From contig JADWOT020000004.1 in assembly GCA_036345935.2 (NCBI GenBank), forward strand, positions 3,338,418 through 3,402,417: a stretch of 64,000 nt of DNA. The letters are read 5' to 3'. Under the pieces are notes generated by a model that did not search any database, was not told the DNA's origin, and saw only the letters and a list, made by a program, of their open reading frames with translations. Each line of letters begins with the position of its first letter. Position 1 is the first letter of the stretch. Shown piece by piece: positions 25,295 through 37,800 of the stretch. Both the position numbers and the translations under genes were made by a program. This DNA is from Taenia hydatigena. Its lineage: Eukaryota > Platyhelminthes > Cestoda > Cyclophyllidea > Taeniidae.

Positions 25295-26739
25295 TTTCGT
25301 GTGATCACTCTGCCGATCAGGTGAAAGAGTACAGGCCATCAAATCAAGCAGGAAAAAGGAGGTAACATTGGAGCAAATGCTCACCACTATCTGTTGCATT
25401 TCCCTTTACCAACTCCGTCAGAAGCATATCCCGAGGCATCACAAGCCCCATAGTTAGAATACCCCATGGTCCTAATGATGTGGGTGTGTGCTTTGGCAAT
25501 GGCAGAAGTCAGATGTAGGATTAACAATTGGGTTCCGACTAGCCTCTTCTCCGTAGACTAGTAGCTCGGCAATGCGACAATATTGTAGGCCTATGACTCG
25601 CCTCCCATCCAATGTCGCTCACTCAGTCACTCACACTCACACACTCACAGCCGTTACCAGGGGGGGAAGGAAACGACTTCTGAGCAATCGAATCAAGATA
25701 ACCCTCTGTGTTGTGTGCGCGCTGTAAATAGGGGCTCTAAACCCTCGCACGGAAATTCAACACGCCGAAATCGGTTTACTGGTGACCGTCTGCATGTTTG
25801 TGGTTCTTCCCCCTCGCCAACCACTACACCATGAACATCCACCTGTCTGGTCATACCGTCTGTGTCGCCAGTGCCTCATCCCTTCCTACATCAACAGGGC
25901 TATTTCTCGGCCAAATGCCCTATGGAGAAGCTCCTGCGTTGGATGAGTGGCGGCAACACTGCCATTTACCAGTGCCAACACCACCCCACCACCACTGCTA
26001 TGATTTGATGAGGGACTGCAATCCACCTGCACTGAGACAATAATTTGGTGCACCAAGAAGGAGAGGAGAGGCTTTACAAAACACACTGCTGGCAAGTTAG
26101 ATTCTATGGTATTATTGCCGACCCATTGACCTCGCTCTGCTAGACACGCCCAAATCCCGGAATCCCTCCACAATTAACCGCTGCCACTATTTTCCTATGG
26201 AAATTCACAGGCAATGCAATAAGTTTAGCCCTTTTGGATTGCCCAACAAAACGCTATCCAAATATGTATTCTTCTCATCAGCAGACAGATCTACTTCCGA
26301 CTTTGGTTTTGAAAACTAGTGCTTTCTTCTCCTACCTGACAGCAGCGATGAGGAACCTCCCGCACTTCTTCGCCGATGAGATGAGACACGATTCCCCTAT
26401 AAACGAGGTGTCGGCTTTTCCCATCACCTGTGTTCGCTGACCTGAAGGCTGGTAACGATCCGTTGAGGTATCCCCCACCAACACCACCACCATCACTAAC
26501 ATTGCTACCAATGCCTTCAATACTACCTGTCTGTAGACAATGCACCTCGACATTGGTGACCGAGTCTGCACGTAGGGGGAACAATCTACAAAGAAGGAAA
26601 CTGCATGAGTAGCTACATAACACTTGACGCTCGTCCACTCAAATGAACCTAATCCGCAATAGATTAGACTGTGTGGTGATATACGATGACTCTGAAGGGA
26701 CACCTGTACACCCACGTCAATATTCGCGGCGTGATCGAC
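25295..26739. other. Intergenic stretch between possible exons and block A copy 2
   Basis: Contains an ACTC/CACT-rich simple stretch near 25620-25650. A minus-strand 142-codon frame covers 26332-26760. The plus strand there also reads plausibly (VVIYDDSEGTPV around 26677-26712, before CCAG|GTGGAC at 26768). Neither strand can be preferred from sequence alone, and no family is recognised. Confidence 0.4.
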
Positions 26740-28386
26740 GAAATGGCTCCCTCTCCCCATCAGTACCAGGTGGACGATGAGCCACCCACATCAGTGTTAC
26801 CGTGTGTGTAGTAAATCCTCCTCTCCTCCATGCGTCTGTGGAATAAAATAGCAACAAAATTATCATAAAAGCATTGACATATACTACGCTCTTCAAGAGG
26901 TCCGACACTGAAGAACCAGTGAATTGGAGCAGAGCATCATTTCGGACACGGTAGATGAATGGTCCCAAAATGCACTCCAATAGCTACAGTCAGCTCTGGC
27001 TGCATAAAGGAATGAATGCACGATCCCACCATAAATAGGTTGACAGATGTTACTAACACTGATAGATGAGTGTTTCACAGACGACTGAATGATAGTGAGG
27101 ATGGGTGCGTTAGAGGTGTGTGGATGCACACGTACTATTATGATAGGGATTAGAAATAAGAATGAACCAATGAACCATTAATAAATTGTAAGTGAGCGGA
27201 AACAAACTTGGTAGACAACCGCAATCAGCACCGATGAATGAGGGGGGAGGGGTTTAATGCAGTGACATTGACGAAAGGAGACTAGGTGGATGAATGATTG
27301 CTACGAAATTTCAGACCGAACAAATGGATGCCAGCAGATCCATTGATGGTTTTGTCATCCACACTCATCAAATGAAATTAGAGGAGATGCTTACATGAGT
27401 ACAGCAAGGATGTGGTGTTCCACTGGTTGTCCACCACCCACAGCGCGCAGTCCCTCACGCATTCCAACATCCACATAACCATCGCGGCCGCCACCGTCGC
27501 CACCACCCACTGTCACAGGCAAGTGACTTGACCGCCACCCGAACAGCATGCAGTTGCAGCCGCGCCCACGACAGCTCCACACGCATCGAAGGCACCAGCA
27601 CCGACAAAGTCTTATGCAGCCGACCCAGCTCCTCAAGCGTTGCCTGTTGTTGCTGACCTACAGGCTGCACCTATCAGGCAGTGAGCACTACTAATGCATC
27701 ATGAGTAGAGACCAATAACCTCACATCACAGAACACCAAAACAATGCTCAACCACAAACCCACTATATAAGATCGTCATCACTCACAAATTTGGAACCTC
27801 ATCTCAGTGGCATCTTTGTTCGGTCGCATCATTTCTGTTACTAGCTCACCAATCCTCTGTATTTGCACACATGTTCGATTTAGTGGCATGGTTTGTTTGG
27901 CCTTTAGGAGGAATCCCGTGATCCAGTGCGGCAGCAGAACCACAGCCCACCTTCAAGCACCCACAGTCCTACACCCCTATCTCACCCCGTTGCTTCTGTA
28001 CTCTTGCCTCCCCAACTTTTCCACTGATGTTCAAGCACACAACCCGCTTCAAAGTTCACTGGACACGTGAATGCGCCGTCGACTAAATATAAAAGGACTC
28101 GTTGTATGACACCGTCAGGCTTCAAGATGACCGCCCTCTCTCCTACTTATTGCGTGACTGCTGATGACACTTTCGTTGGGAACTAACTTCTCATTGTAGT
28201 GCAAATCGTCCTACGGTCTTTGTTCCTCTACCACTGGTGGTTTTGATGAACTCAGTCACTGGTTGGAAAATGTGGTTAGCCAGAAGTAGTCACAATCACC
28301 CCACCTTCAACCCGCCTCCAATCGGTCGCCGCACTTCTAAACTCTCGGCTCTATTCTACGCTCACAACAAATGTGCTTGCACACTG
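26740..28386 (+). repeat. Dispersed repeat block A, copy 2 (uninterrupted)
   Basis: Direct repeat of 9185-10349 plus 11450-11854. Shared landmarks are the GGAATAAA segment near 26841, TGAGTGTTTCACAGACGACT near 27068, and the strongly conserved stretch from about 27998 to 28100. It carries the contiguous state of the site that is split by element B in the palindrome centre. No gene recognised. Confidence 0.85.
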
Positions 28387-30124
28387 TTGTGCTCCGTGAT
28401 ACCATCAGCATCACATCGGACACTGCCATCCCATCCAGATGACAAGTAATACCAGTCATCTGATTGCTACTAACGCCTTTCGGATAAACCACCGAACCGG
28501 ATGGAACGTGAGACTGAAACTCAAATCGACAATTCACTACAAACAATTCCACAGGTGGACCACTTCTAGTCCTCACATGTCAGCAGGCGACGCAGGTCTA
28601 GATCCACCATAGTGGCTTCGTTAACGGACACGGATGTGCCGTACACGCTTCTAGACTTGGTCTATTTGTCAGTGTTGGTAGCCTTAGTGTAAGATTGCAT
28701 TCCGGCTAGCTCATCGCTTTCTTGCGTGATTAACGACTACTTGCGAGTGATGAGGTCGACGAAGTCCTTTATTATAGGGACACCAGAAACTGAGATGCAC
28801 TAACGCAGAATACTCGTTTTGGCATTGATATCGGTGTAGAGAAAGAATGCTTCAACTTCCGTGCAATCAAATATCATCTTAAGCATCTGACCTCCAACAA
28901 CAGATGCAAATCAACAATACATAGTCTTATATACCGAATCGCCCTGTCATATCGTCAGGGATGGCTTAAATCGCCACACCGCAACACACCACACCACACA
29001 ACACTGCACAGATCTCCAACTTTATTCCAACACTTTTCAATATTGCTGCATGAAGGGCGTCCTTTCCTCGACGTAGGCGTTGACGTATACTCGAATTGCG
29101 GCACTCAACTAAGCATCTGGATTTTCTGGGTCTCACATCGAGATTGTCTTTAATCACACCAATCGCAACTGATATTCATGCGTGTTGGAAGTTAAGCCGT
29201 TCAATCACCTCAATCCTTTTTTATGGTAACAGGCACGCGATAAGATATGAGCATTAAATTATCACAAGCACAGCGACATCATCGCTGCCTTGTTTCATGC
29301 GCATTTCAGTGAGGTGTTGGAAGTCAAAGCAGATTAGTCAAATGCATTATTAACTCCCTTTAACTCCAAATTCTCTCGCTTCCCTATGCCTTGCTGCCCA
29401 GCGTTCAGTAATGGGAACTTCGCGCATTTTGTTCCACTCTCAAATTTTCATGCCATCTGAAGCCAAAGAAACTTGTCAAACTCAGAACAAGAATCGTAAA
29501 TGATGACTAGAATTGCGACCATCTGTAAATCAAATCATTTCTCACAGTGAGACTGAATCGGTCAGTAGCAAATGGCATTTGGATTTATGCCAAGATGTGA
29601 TTTGAGAATATCACTGATTCTCACCGCAAATAACGAACATGTTGATGTGCATAGTGGCAAACATCATGCTTCTGGAAAAATAGAGTAAAAAGCCTAAGTT
29701 CTTTCCCAATAGAACAAGATCCTCTATTCTTGTTTACAAGTATGATGTCACGGCGTTAGATCTGCTTCAGGAATGACGCAAGCAAAACCGCAATTAATTT
29801 GACCGTGCGACGCTGACAGAATTAAGCTACAACAAAAGAGGATAAATGCTGACCAACAAATAATTGGAGTGTTAATAAGGCAGTAGTAGGCGAGTGCGGC
29901 GTGTATGGAACGATCGAAACAACCTAGGTTTTCTACTCCAAGTCCTAATTAAGCGACCTCATTCCCAAAGGAAAAATGGGTGATATCCACTTTCTTCATA
30001 AAGGCACCTTTTAGAAATAAAAACGGAGCCGTCCCTTAATAGGGGCTACAATAATGCAATATTTGGCAATTTTAAGGATGAATGAGCACCAGGATACAAT
30101 ACACCTTCAAACACATCATCTTGA
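28387..30124. other. Non-coding stretch between block A copy 2 and element B
   Basis: No gene recognised. A CA-rich low-complexity patch lies at about 28975-29010. The longest frames are under 80 codons and look like chance. Confidence 0.5.
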
Positions 30125-31030
30125 ACCACATCGCTTTATTGCACAAATACGTGCTAGTGAAAAGATTGGAGTAGTATAAGTGAGGGAACTGTAGTAATTA
30201 AGGCATTAGAGATGGACAATATAAGGTGCGTGGATAAAAGTTTACCTGTTCAAGCCATGGTAAGGGAATAACAACTATGACCCGATTTACTAGCTAAGTG
30301 TAAAATCTAGACTATCACTAATTACGAATGATCGTAATACTTGTGCTCAATTTAGGCACCACATAGCAAACGCTATTAAAATTTAATGTGAATGTCCGAA
30401 AAGCTCCTCTGCCCTTTGCAAATGTGACTTCCATACGTCAAGTGATTTCATCAAAAGATGTGGAAAACCGACTAGTTTACACCAATTTCTGCTTTCTTTG
30501 AATGTGCTCCTATGGAAAGTGTAACAACGCTTACCAGAGAGCAGAGGGCTAATTGCACTTATGCTGATCGAATAAATTTCAAAAATCTTTTGAGCATAAA
30601 CTTGCCTTTTAAACGGAAAATCTTGCAATGTAACTGCAGATGTGCCATGAATAAGGGCTTGGGAAGGCTTGGTAAATCACATAGAGAAATGTGCTTAATT
30701 TTGTAATATGTTGTTGTGTACTATCAAGCGAATGCAGAAGAGCGTCGAAGTAGTTTTTGGTCGATATCACCGAAGCAAGCTCTTGCGTCGTAATGGGTGA
30801 GAAGTAAGCCTCGATGAACGCCGTTTCGTTGACTCCCTCTCAATTTTTATGTGTTCGAACAATCCTTCTTGCTTTCTTCTCCTCGGTGGTTACTTCATTA
30901 AAGTTCTTGATTACAAAGTGTTATTCATGGTGTGTATTCCCTACTATTTGGTGGCATTTTGTTTGTAATGTTATCAAGCAAAGTGAGTTGAACACATCCA
31001 TAATTGTGTGTAGACCTATTCAAACTTGTC
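30125..31030 (-). repeat. Dispersed element B, second copy (inverted relative to first)
   Basis: Reverse-complement match to 10350-11180, with an extra stretch of about 55 bp near 30360-30410. Landmarks include ACTAGCTAAGTGTAAAAT and ATCACCGAAGCAAGCTCTTG. It lacks the end corresponding to 11181-11440. Small frames in it are not shared with the first copy. Confidence 0.8.
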
Positions 31031-34000
31031 ACAGAAATTGCAGTTGATCTCTTTCGGGTTATGCCACTATGAAAGCTATGGTTAGGGTTGATGCTCCAAA
31101 CAAAAAGGAACTTCGAAAATCAAGCAAGCACCAATTGCGAAAACCCTCACATAAGGTTAAATGTAGACGGCTTATCAAAATCGAAAAGGTTTATTCGAAA
31201 AATTGATGCGATTTAGAGCTAGAGGCTCTGGTTGCGATTTCGTTACATATCGTACATACCAAGTTTGTTGCAACTGAAATTGAAAGGTTAGACGGTTGGC
31301 GGTGGGGAGGAGGGGGCGTAACCTGAGGAGGCAAACGTGTCGGATCGCGGAGCAGGCCAAGTTCACAGAAGTGAACAAACTTTATGCGTAGTTGCGAAGT
31401 AGCCCAACTCCTAAGCCGACGTGCGCACGCTTTTCGCAAGCACACTTCTACTGCTCTCAGCGGTACAAAGTGGTGGGAGGTTGTGGCATCATCGCGTGTT
31501 ACTCTACACTTACTGCAGATTGTTTGCATTCTTACAAAGTGATTTATGCTAAAACAGAAGCGTGTTTGTAAAACAACACGAACTTGAACGTTTGGAAGTT
31601 GGTTCACTCCGTGAATTGGCTGACCCTTACAAACGACGCTTTTGCAACCTTAGGACAAATACATTCCCTACTTTCCATTTTTACACTACTTCACTGATTT
31701 CCATGGAAGCATCTTGTCGCAATACGCCCATCCATGCATGCATGGTGCTAGCTTGGCAATGTTTCAAACCCAAAACTTTAGTTGTACCTCCGAAGGGAAA
31801 TCTGTGGTCCAAAACCACACCCCACGGTATCAAACTGACCGTCATCGTTCAAAAACGAAACCTTCAAAGTTAATGGATTGACCAGGATGTTATGTTGAAT
31901 CCACCTTCACTACAAACGCCTTCGTTATTCACTAGCTACCTGCTGTTAAGCATTCATGACCCCACCTTTATTTGTCCATCAGCGTAAATACAGCATAGTG
32001 GTAGCAGTCGGAACAAATTGCACAACGATGTCAGTCGTAGTGCAGTGTGACCCACTGGAGCATTCACCAGATGTGTGATTTGTGAATTCCTTGGAATTCG
32101 ATATTTTGTCCAACGATGATCAGACCAGGTATACTGATATGAAGCTATTGGCAAAGCAGATTGTTTGCCACAAACATAGCTCACCGTTGGTTGAGTGATA
32201 CCCGAAATTGAAAACCAGAGTTCCTAGCTGTAAATACCAATGAAATGAATACACTTGATCTCGCAACCTGCCAATATTGCTTCCATCTGACTAACACGCA
32301 GAGCAGTCACAGGTGATGTCGGCTCAACAGCAAGGCGATGCGATTGTGAGTCCGACACAGGTATTTCAGTCGTGAGGGTGGCCAACTTGAACATAAATGA
32401 GAAAATATCACATTCCCAGCATGATTATCGCACCTCAAATACTAGGCTAGGCGGAGGCAGGAGTAAATAGCCACTGTTAGCACAAACGCAATCGAGGAGC
32501 GTGCTCATTTTAACAGGCTTCCGTGGCACTCACTCACTCATTCACTTCCCTTGATCTAAGTGGTGTGGTAAAGCAATGTAACGAGTTCCTGTGGATGATT
32601 ATTACCCAATAATGACAACAACTACGAAGCAACTGCAAGTATGTGGTCCCAAGGGAAAAAATCAATGAATGCAATAATTTAGGGTTAAAGCTGTATCGGT
32701 AATAGACCATCGGTGAGTTTTGCTTTGGTGTAACTGAAGGCCAAATATATTGATAATGGTCTCGACGACGATGGCAATGACAACCGACTTATGGGATGTC
32801 TTTGATGTTAAGGCGATGAGAAGTTGTTGCAGTAAACAAAGGTGAAGCAGTGGATAGTGGGTAGTAAGAGGCTAACTCAGGTAGCCAATTGTGTTCATTC
32901 ATAGGATGAGGCAAGTCTACAAGGATGCACTATGATTTGGACGAAGTAACTCGATTTCCTATGCGGAGTAGTATAATGAAGCTTTTCAAGCACACTTCTT
33001 CATTCGCGTGTAAGTAACACCACTGTCTTGAGCTTTTACCACCCAGACACACCTCACCTCACGATTCTATACCTAGACAAACTTAAACTGATTTTCCTCT
33101 CCATTCTTGAGCCATTATTTGACCGTTAAATGCTATATTTACATCCTGTCACCAAAACGTTTTAGCATTATTTAATAGGCTGGTGTGCTAGCTCTCTTTG
33201 GGAGTGTGAATCTTAGCAGAGGAAGAAGAAGAAGAGTCATGATTGTGACAGGATTGCCACCTTAACGACCACATGATATTTAACTTACTTGTCTGCTGAG
33301 CTACACTACTAACTGATCCCACAGACCAAACTTTCGCTCCACATCAAACTGCTCTAATTTACAAATTCGTAATACCATGCCCCACCAAGTCGAATTGAAA
33401 AGCCTCTGCACTAAGCCGAAAGAAAGGATCCTAACCCTCACCTCTATAGTCCAGACATTGCGCTACAAGCAAAGTAAGGTTGCTTTACCGATCACTGAAG
33501 TAAAACAATCACTGCAATCCGTGTGAGCAGAAAGATTAGAGGCCCAGTCAATGCTCGTGGTCGCCAACTAGAAAGAATGTAATCAGCACGCTTCAGACAG
33601 CATCGGTGTTCTACATTGTTCCTCCGGACACAATTTCTTAGAAAACCAACTATCCAGCATCAGCTAACAGTTGGAGCTTCAAAATTGTTCTTTGCATTTC
33701 TCATTTGGCTGGTTAGCCCTTTAGAAGCGCGACTACGATTCTATGCCGAATGCTGCTTTACTACGAAATTAATTACATTTGACAAGGTTCGACTAAAGTT
33801 TAATGAGTCCTTAACAAGCAAGAAGATTAGCAATGACCACAACATCATGTTGAATGCAGAGCATTGATCATTATCGCCAAAATTCAACGAGAGAATGGGT
33901 TGTAGCATTAGCGTAGAACAGGTTCACTGCTAAAACAGGTGATCTGGAATAGGGGTTTGTGAAACGGTTATGGGCCATGTCAGAGTGGGCTCGATTTGGC

Positions 34001-34469
34001 CCTGAACAGAAGTCGGTATGGCACACAGTGATGAAGTATTGCAGTGGAGAAGGTGTTTGGAACGGAGGTTTTCCAGGAGGGAGCATTGGATTTCAGGACG
34101 AAGCGTACATGTACTTCAACAGATATTCTTTTAGGTTAACTTGTAATTTTACTTCTATTGACTTTAGTAGGCCAACGTCATTCAAGTCAGGCAATCACAC
34201 ACAACCGTCCACTCTATGTGATGAGTAGCACGTGATACTGTCGTCAACTCAAACACAGTGTGATTACTATGGGTGGTAGAAGAAGTGTGTATACAAGAGC
34301 ACGTGCGCAGGTCGGCTTATGGGTTAGGCTATTTGGTGCAAATAACATCGACGGATGTGTGTGACCTAATCCTCTCTGCAACCCGGCACTCACCTTTTCA
34401 ACTAACTTCTTGCACTACTTCACTCTTGGATGCTACACCGACACCATGTCACCAAACCTCAACCATCCC
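31031..34469. other. Intergenic stretch, no gene recognised
   Basis: Includes a 138-codon minus-strand frame at 31191-31607 with no recognisable motif, and a GAA-rich run at 33221-33236. Frames of this length are expected by chance in a window this size. Confidence 0.45.
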
Positions 34470-34845
34470 ACCATCACTTGTAGCCCAATGCTTGGAACTA
34501 GAAAGGCTTCAAACACAGATTACTGTGTCTATTGAACTCATTTGACAGTAGAAAACCAACCTTACTCTAATCAATGTCGTGGTCATTGCAGCCGACCAGA
34601 TGCTCGTTGAAGCTTGAAAGAAGTGCAGTCAAGTCACGTCGAATCACGGCCAATGTCACGATGACCCATGACTCGGAGTGGTATTTGGTACTCATGAGCA
34701 CGCATCACCTCCTGCCACATCACTTTGCTGCGCAAATCCGTTCAAACGAAAAGACTGAAGCAGCACAACAGGACGAGCTGTAAAAGTTGAAGAATTAGAG
34801 ACAGGCATTATAAGGTGTTTGGATAAAAGTTCACGCCGGCAAATG
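34470..34845 (-). repeat. Dispersed element B, third copy (partial)
   Basis: Reverse-complement match to about 11041-11440. The shared segment includes GGCAGGAGGT and GCGTGCTCATGAG on the reverse strand, and GTGATTCGACG further on. It contains only one end of the element. A 23-bp length difference shifts the reading frame between copies, which argues against coding function. Confidence 0.75.
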
Positions 34846-37800
34846 AATACAATGTTTGCTGCGGTCAAAACGGCTACATTCTCTACAATCAGAAGTGTTA
34901 GTTGGTGCAGTTCAATGCAGTGCATAATAAGGTAGACGCTCAAGATGGTTGACTTGGAAGTACAGGTGGCTATGCAACAAAAGTAAGTGAGCAGTCGCGA
35001 GTCATGTGCTTCTTGAGGGACTCAACGCAAATCAACCCCCTGAAACTCACAGCAAGGCAGCACTCTAAGCAAAACAGGCAATGACTTATGGTGTGGCAGA
35101 CCGTCAACTCCAAACCACTGTTTGGAATTGATGGAGGGTTGAACATTATTGAATAAATAGCACAGTGAACTGCATGGAATGATCACTTAAACCACTGCAA
35201 TCAACATCACATGAGGAGAGTGGGTGAAGTTTGGATAAAAAGACTACTTATGAATGGAGTTTTTGGACAAGAATTGTAAATAAACGTGCTTGAGGGAGAG
35301 CGTGACTGCAGATGATGTCGTTTGAGAGGCAACAGTCATATGTGCATCGGTAAACTTACGGTTTTATCGTTTAGTCCGTGCACGAAACTGCAAAGTCGAC
35401 GGTCTAGACTGTTCAGTCTCTATGGTGCAGAAGTTGGAACACTGCATCGCGAAATCCATTTATTTATACGATCATCCGGCCAATCCTGACTCACTCACTC
35501 ACTCACTCACTCACTCACTCAGGCAATGAGTAAAAATCTTTGTGCTTGCTTGCAGCAATTTGAATCTCAATGCTTCGTGCATTTAGACCGATTACGGTCA
35601 ATGTGTCACTCATGCACGCACAGTTGTATCCTCCGTAAATGTGCATGCCATGAAAAGGCAAGCATTACGAAGAGTTTTTTGGTCATCGACGATGGCATAC
35701 ATGAGTGACTGGTTGGAAAATTACTTATCGAGTTCGCTAGAAAACGTGCGTATGTGCACGCGCATTTTACTACGATGGAAGGTTTGGCACAGCCATTTGG
35801 TATGCGAGTCGTATAATGTCAATCGGCAGGCGTCCAATACGCCTCCATCGCCCTTCGACATGTAGCAAAACCTCGTCGATGCTGTCAATGCTCCATTAAC
35901 AAATGTCTGCGTGATCACTGGGAGCCTTTTTAACTGAGCTTTACTAAACATCTTCAGTTATTTGTTCTCTCTACCTGGCCTTTACTAGAAGTTTGCGATG
36001 TACTTCAAACTCCATGGGCCTCCTTGTTCTCCACATGCTCGTAGTGATGCACAACTAACAGCTAGTAGGCGAAATTGCAAATGGATGATATGCGCAGCAT
36101 ACTTTGATTTATATCCACGAGTGTTTGCATGTAAAGCCACAGGTTTACATGCGTTCTTCTTTCGGACGCAGTGCACACTCTGCAGCATTGTTGGCATCGA
36201 GAGGCACCCTCCTTTTACCACCTGTAGACCTCTCTCTTCCTTCACAGAAATCGCACTCCTACCTGCAATCTATGGCGACTGGAATGCTCTGATTGCAAAG
36301 CAGTTAGCGTCATCTTGACTTTGGATGCAGAAGTGATTGCACTCCTGAAATGTATCAAAAACTCTTACCTTTATTCGTCTGTCGAATTTCTCCTGTGTTC
36401 AAAAAGGCATCTTTGGCAGAAAATGTTAGGTTTCGAGTCAAAAAGGAGTTATTTTTGAAAAGGAGGAGCACACCAAAACATTTCTTTATGGCATTCTATG
36501 GCGTGCATCGCGCGTTGTGTCGATGGAGAGGAGACGGATGTACCAGCGCACACGGCAGCTGGAAAGGATGGAGATGAGGGCGAGGAGAAGAAGGGGTGGC
36601 TGGAGGAAGAGCAGTTGGATGAATATAGCACCACCTTAGCAAAATGAAACTCCCTGCGGTGTCACCACTCGCCTTCCTGACAGTCGATCAGAACTGATGT
36701 GAAGGATACTGACATGCTCTATGGGCTGCTTAGTAATGTATGGTGGCAACAAGAAAGATTATTTTGCAGCAATAATTTGTCAAACGCAAAAAATTGCCGA
36801 ACTTTGCCTCTTGGACGGTAATGGCCATGTCTTTGGTATTCGGCAGCTGTCATCATTCAAACAAGTCCATACCCCGGAGAGGTAACAAATCGCTGCGAAA
36901 TTGGCATTTCTTTAGACTTCAGGTCAATTCTGTCTCCTAAAATTTATGTCAAAGACGAGAACCTCATTGAGATGGATCATACTATTCTTTATTAATAGAC
37001 CTATTTATGCTGTCCGCATCAGGCCTTTTAGGGATATCACCAAACCACGCATTAGCCAAAATTCATGCAGCACACATGGCAATGCAAATGCAGGCTCTCC
37101 TCTGTTCGCCTCTGCTACTTCCGCATTCTGTTATCCTGAATTTAAATCAAGGGAGAGAACTATGTAACACCAACTGACGATTCTAGCGAGTTGTGTATGT
37201 GGAGTTAAGGGGAATGCATCCTCCTTAATTACGGCGCCGATGCACATTCGCGTGCTGCGGTTGATGGTCCTTATCAGCACCATCGCAGAAGCTCACGGTG
37301 GCTTTGATACTTGTGCAACTTTATCTTGAATCATCCCGTTAACCAGATGGTTTACTTTTAGCAAAGGGGGTAGTATGCGTCTGGGTGATTAATAGATGTG
37401 TCTAGCTTCACGTTAAGTGATTAAGTCTCCTCGAAGCCGCATTTCTGCGCCATCTATGCTAATGAATGAGTGCTAACAGGCAAACTCTTTTGAAACCTAG
37501 CATTCATAGTTAACGATCCAAAGTTTCTAGTGACAACAGACGTCATCAACACGACAATGAGTACAGTTCAGGATTTCTGCCCCGCGATGATAATTAGCTT
37601 AGCCTAGATTCGATTATCTTGTCACGTCTCTCAAGATATTTGCATATTCGGTTGTCTAGGTAACTACTGATGAAGTTTTAGTCGATCGTTTGACGCCATT
37701 TGTCTGCTTCCTAGTCACTGCACCGACAATTTTTATTCTACTTAATTTCCGCCATCAAGGGAACACAAGGGCTCTGTAAGTGAAGCCGACCGTCTCAAAC

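Noticed and set aside
31191..31607. 138-codon minus-strand frame
   Set aside because: No motif and no splice context. A few frames of this length are expected by chance in 64 kb of six-frame sequence.
35489..35520. Regular ACTC array considered as a CRISPR-like or satellite array
   Set aside because: The unit is 4 bp with no spacers; a plain microsatellite.
36485..36637. Short acidic frame (KDGDEGEEKKGWLEEEQ)
   Set aside because: It arises from a purine-rich GGAGAA-type run, with no acceptor site or partner exon.
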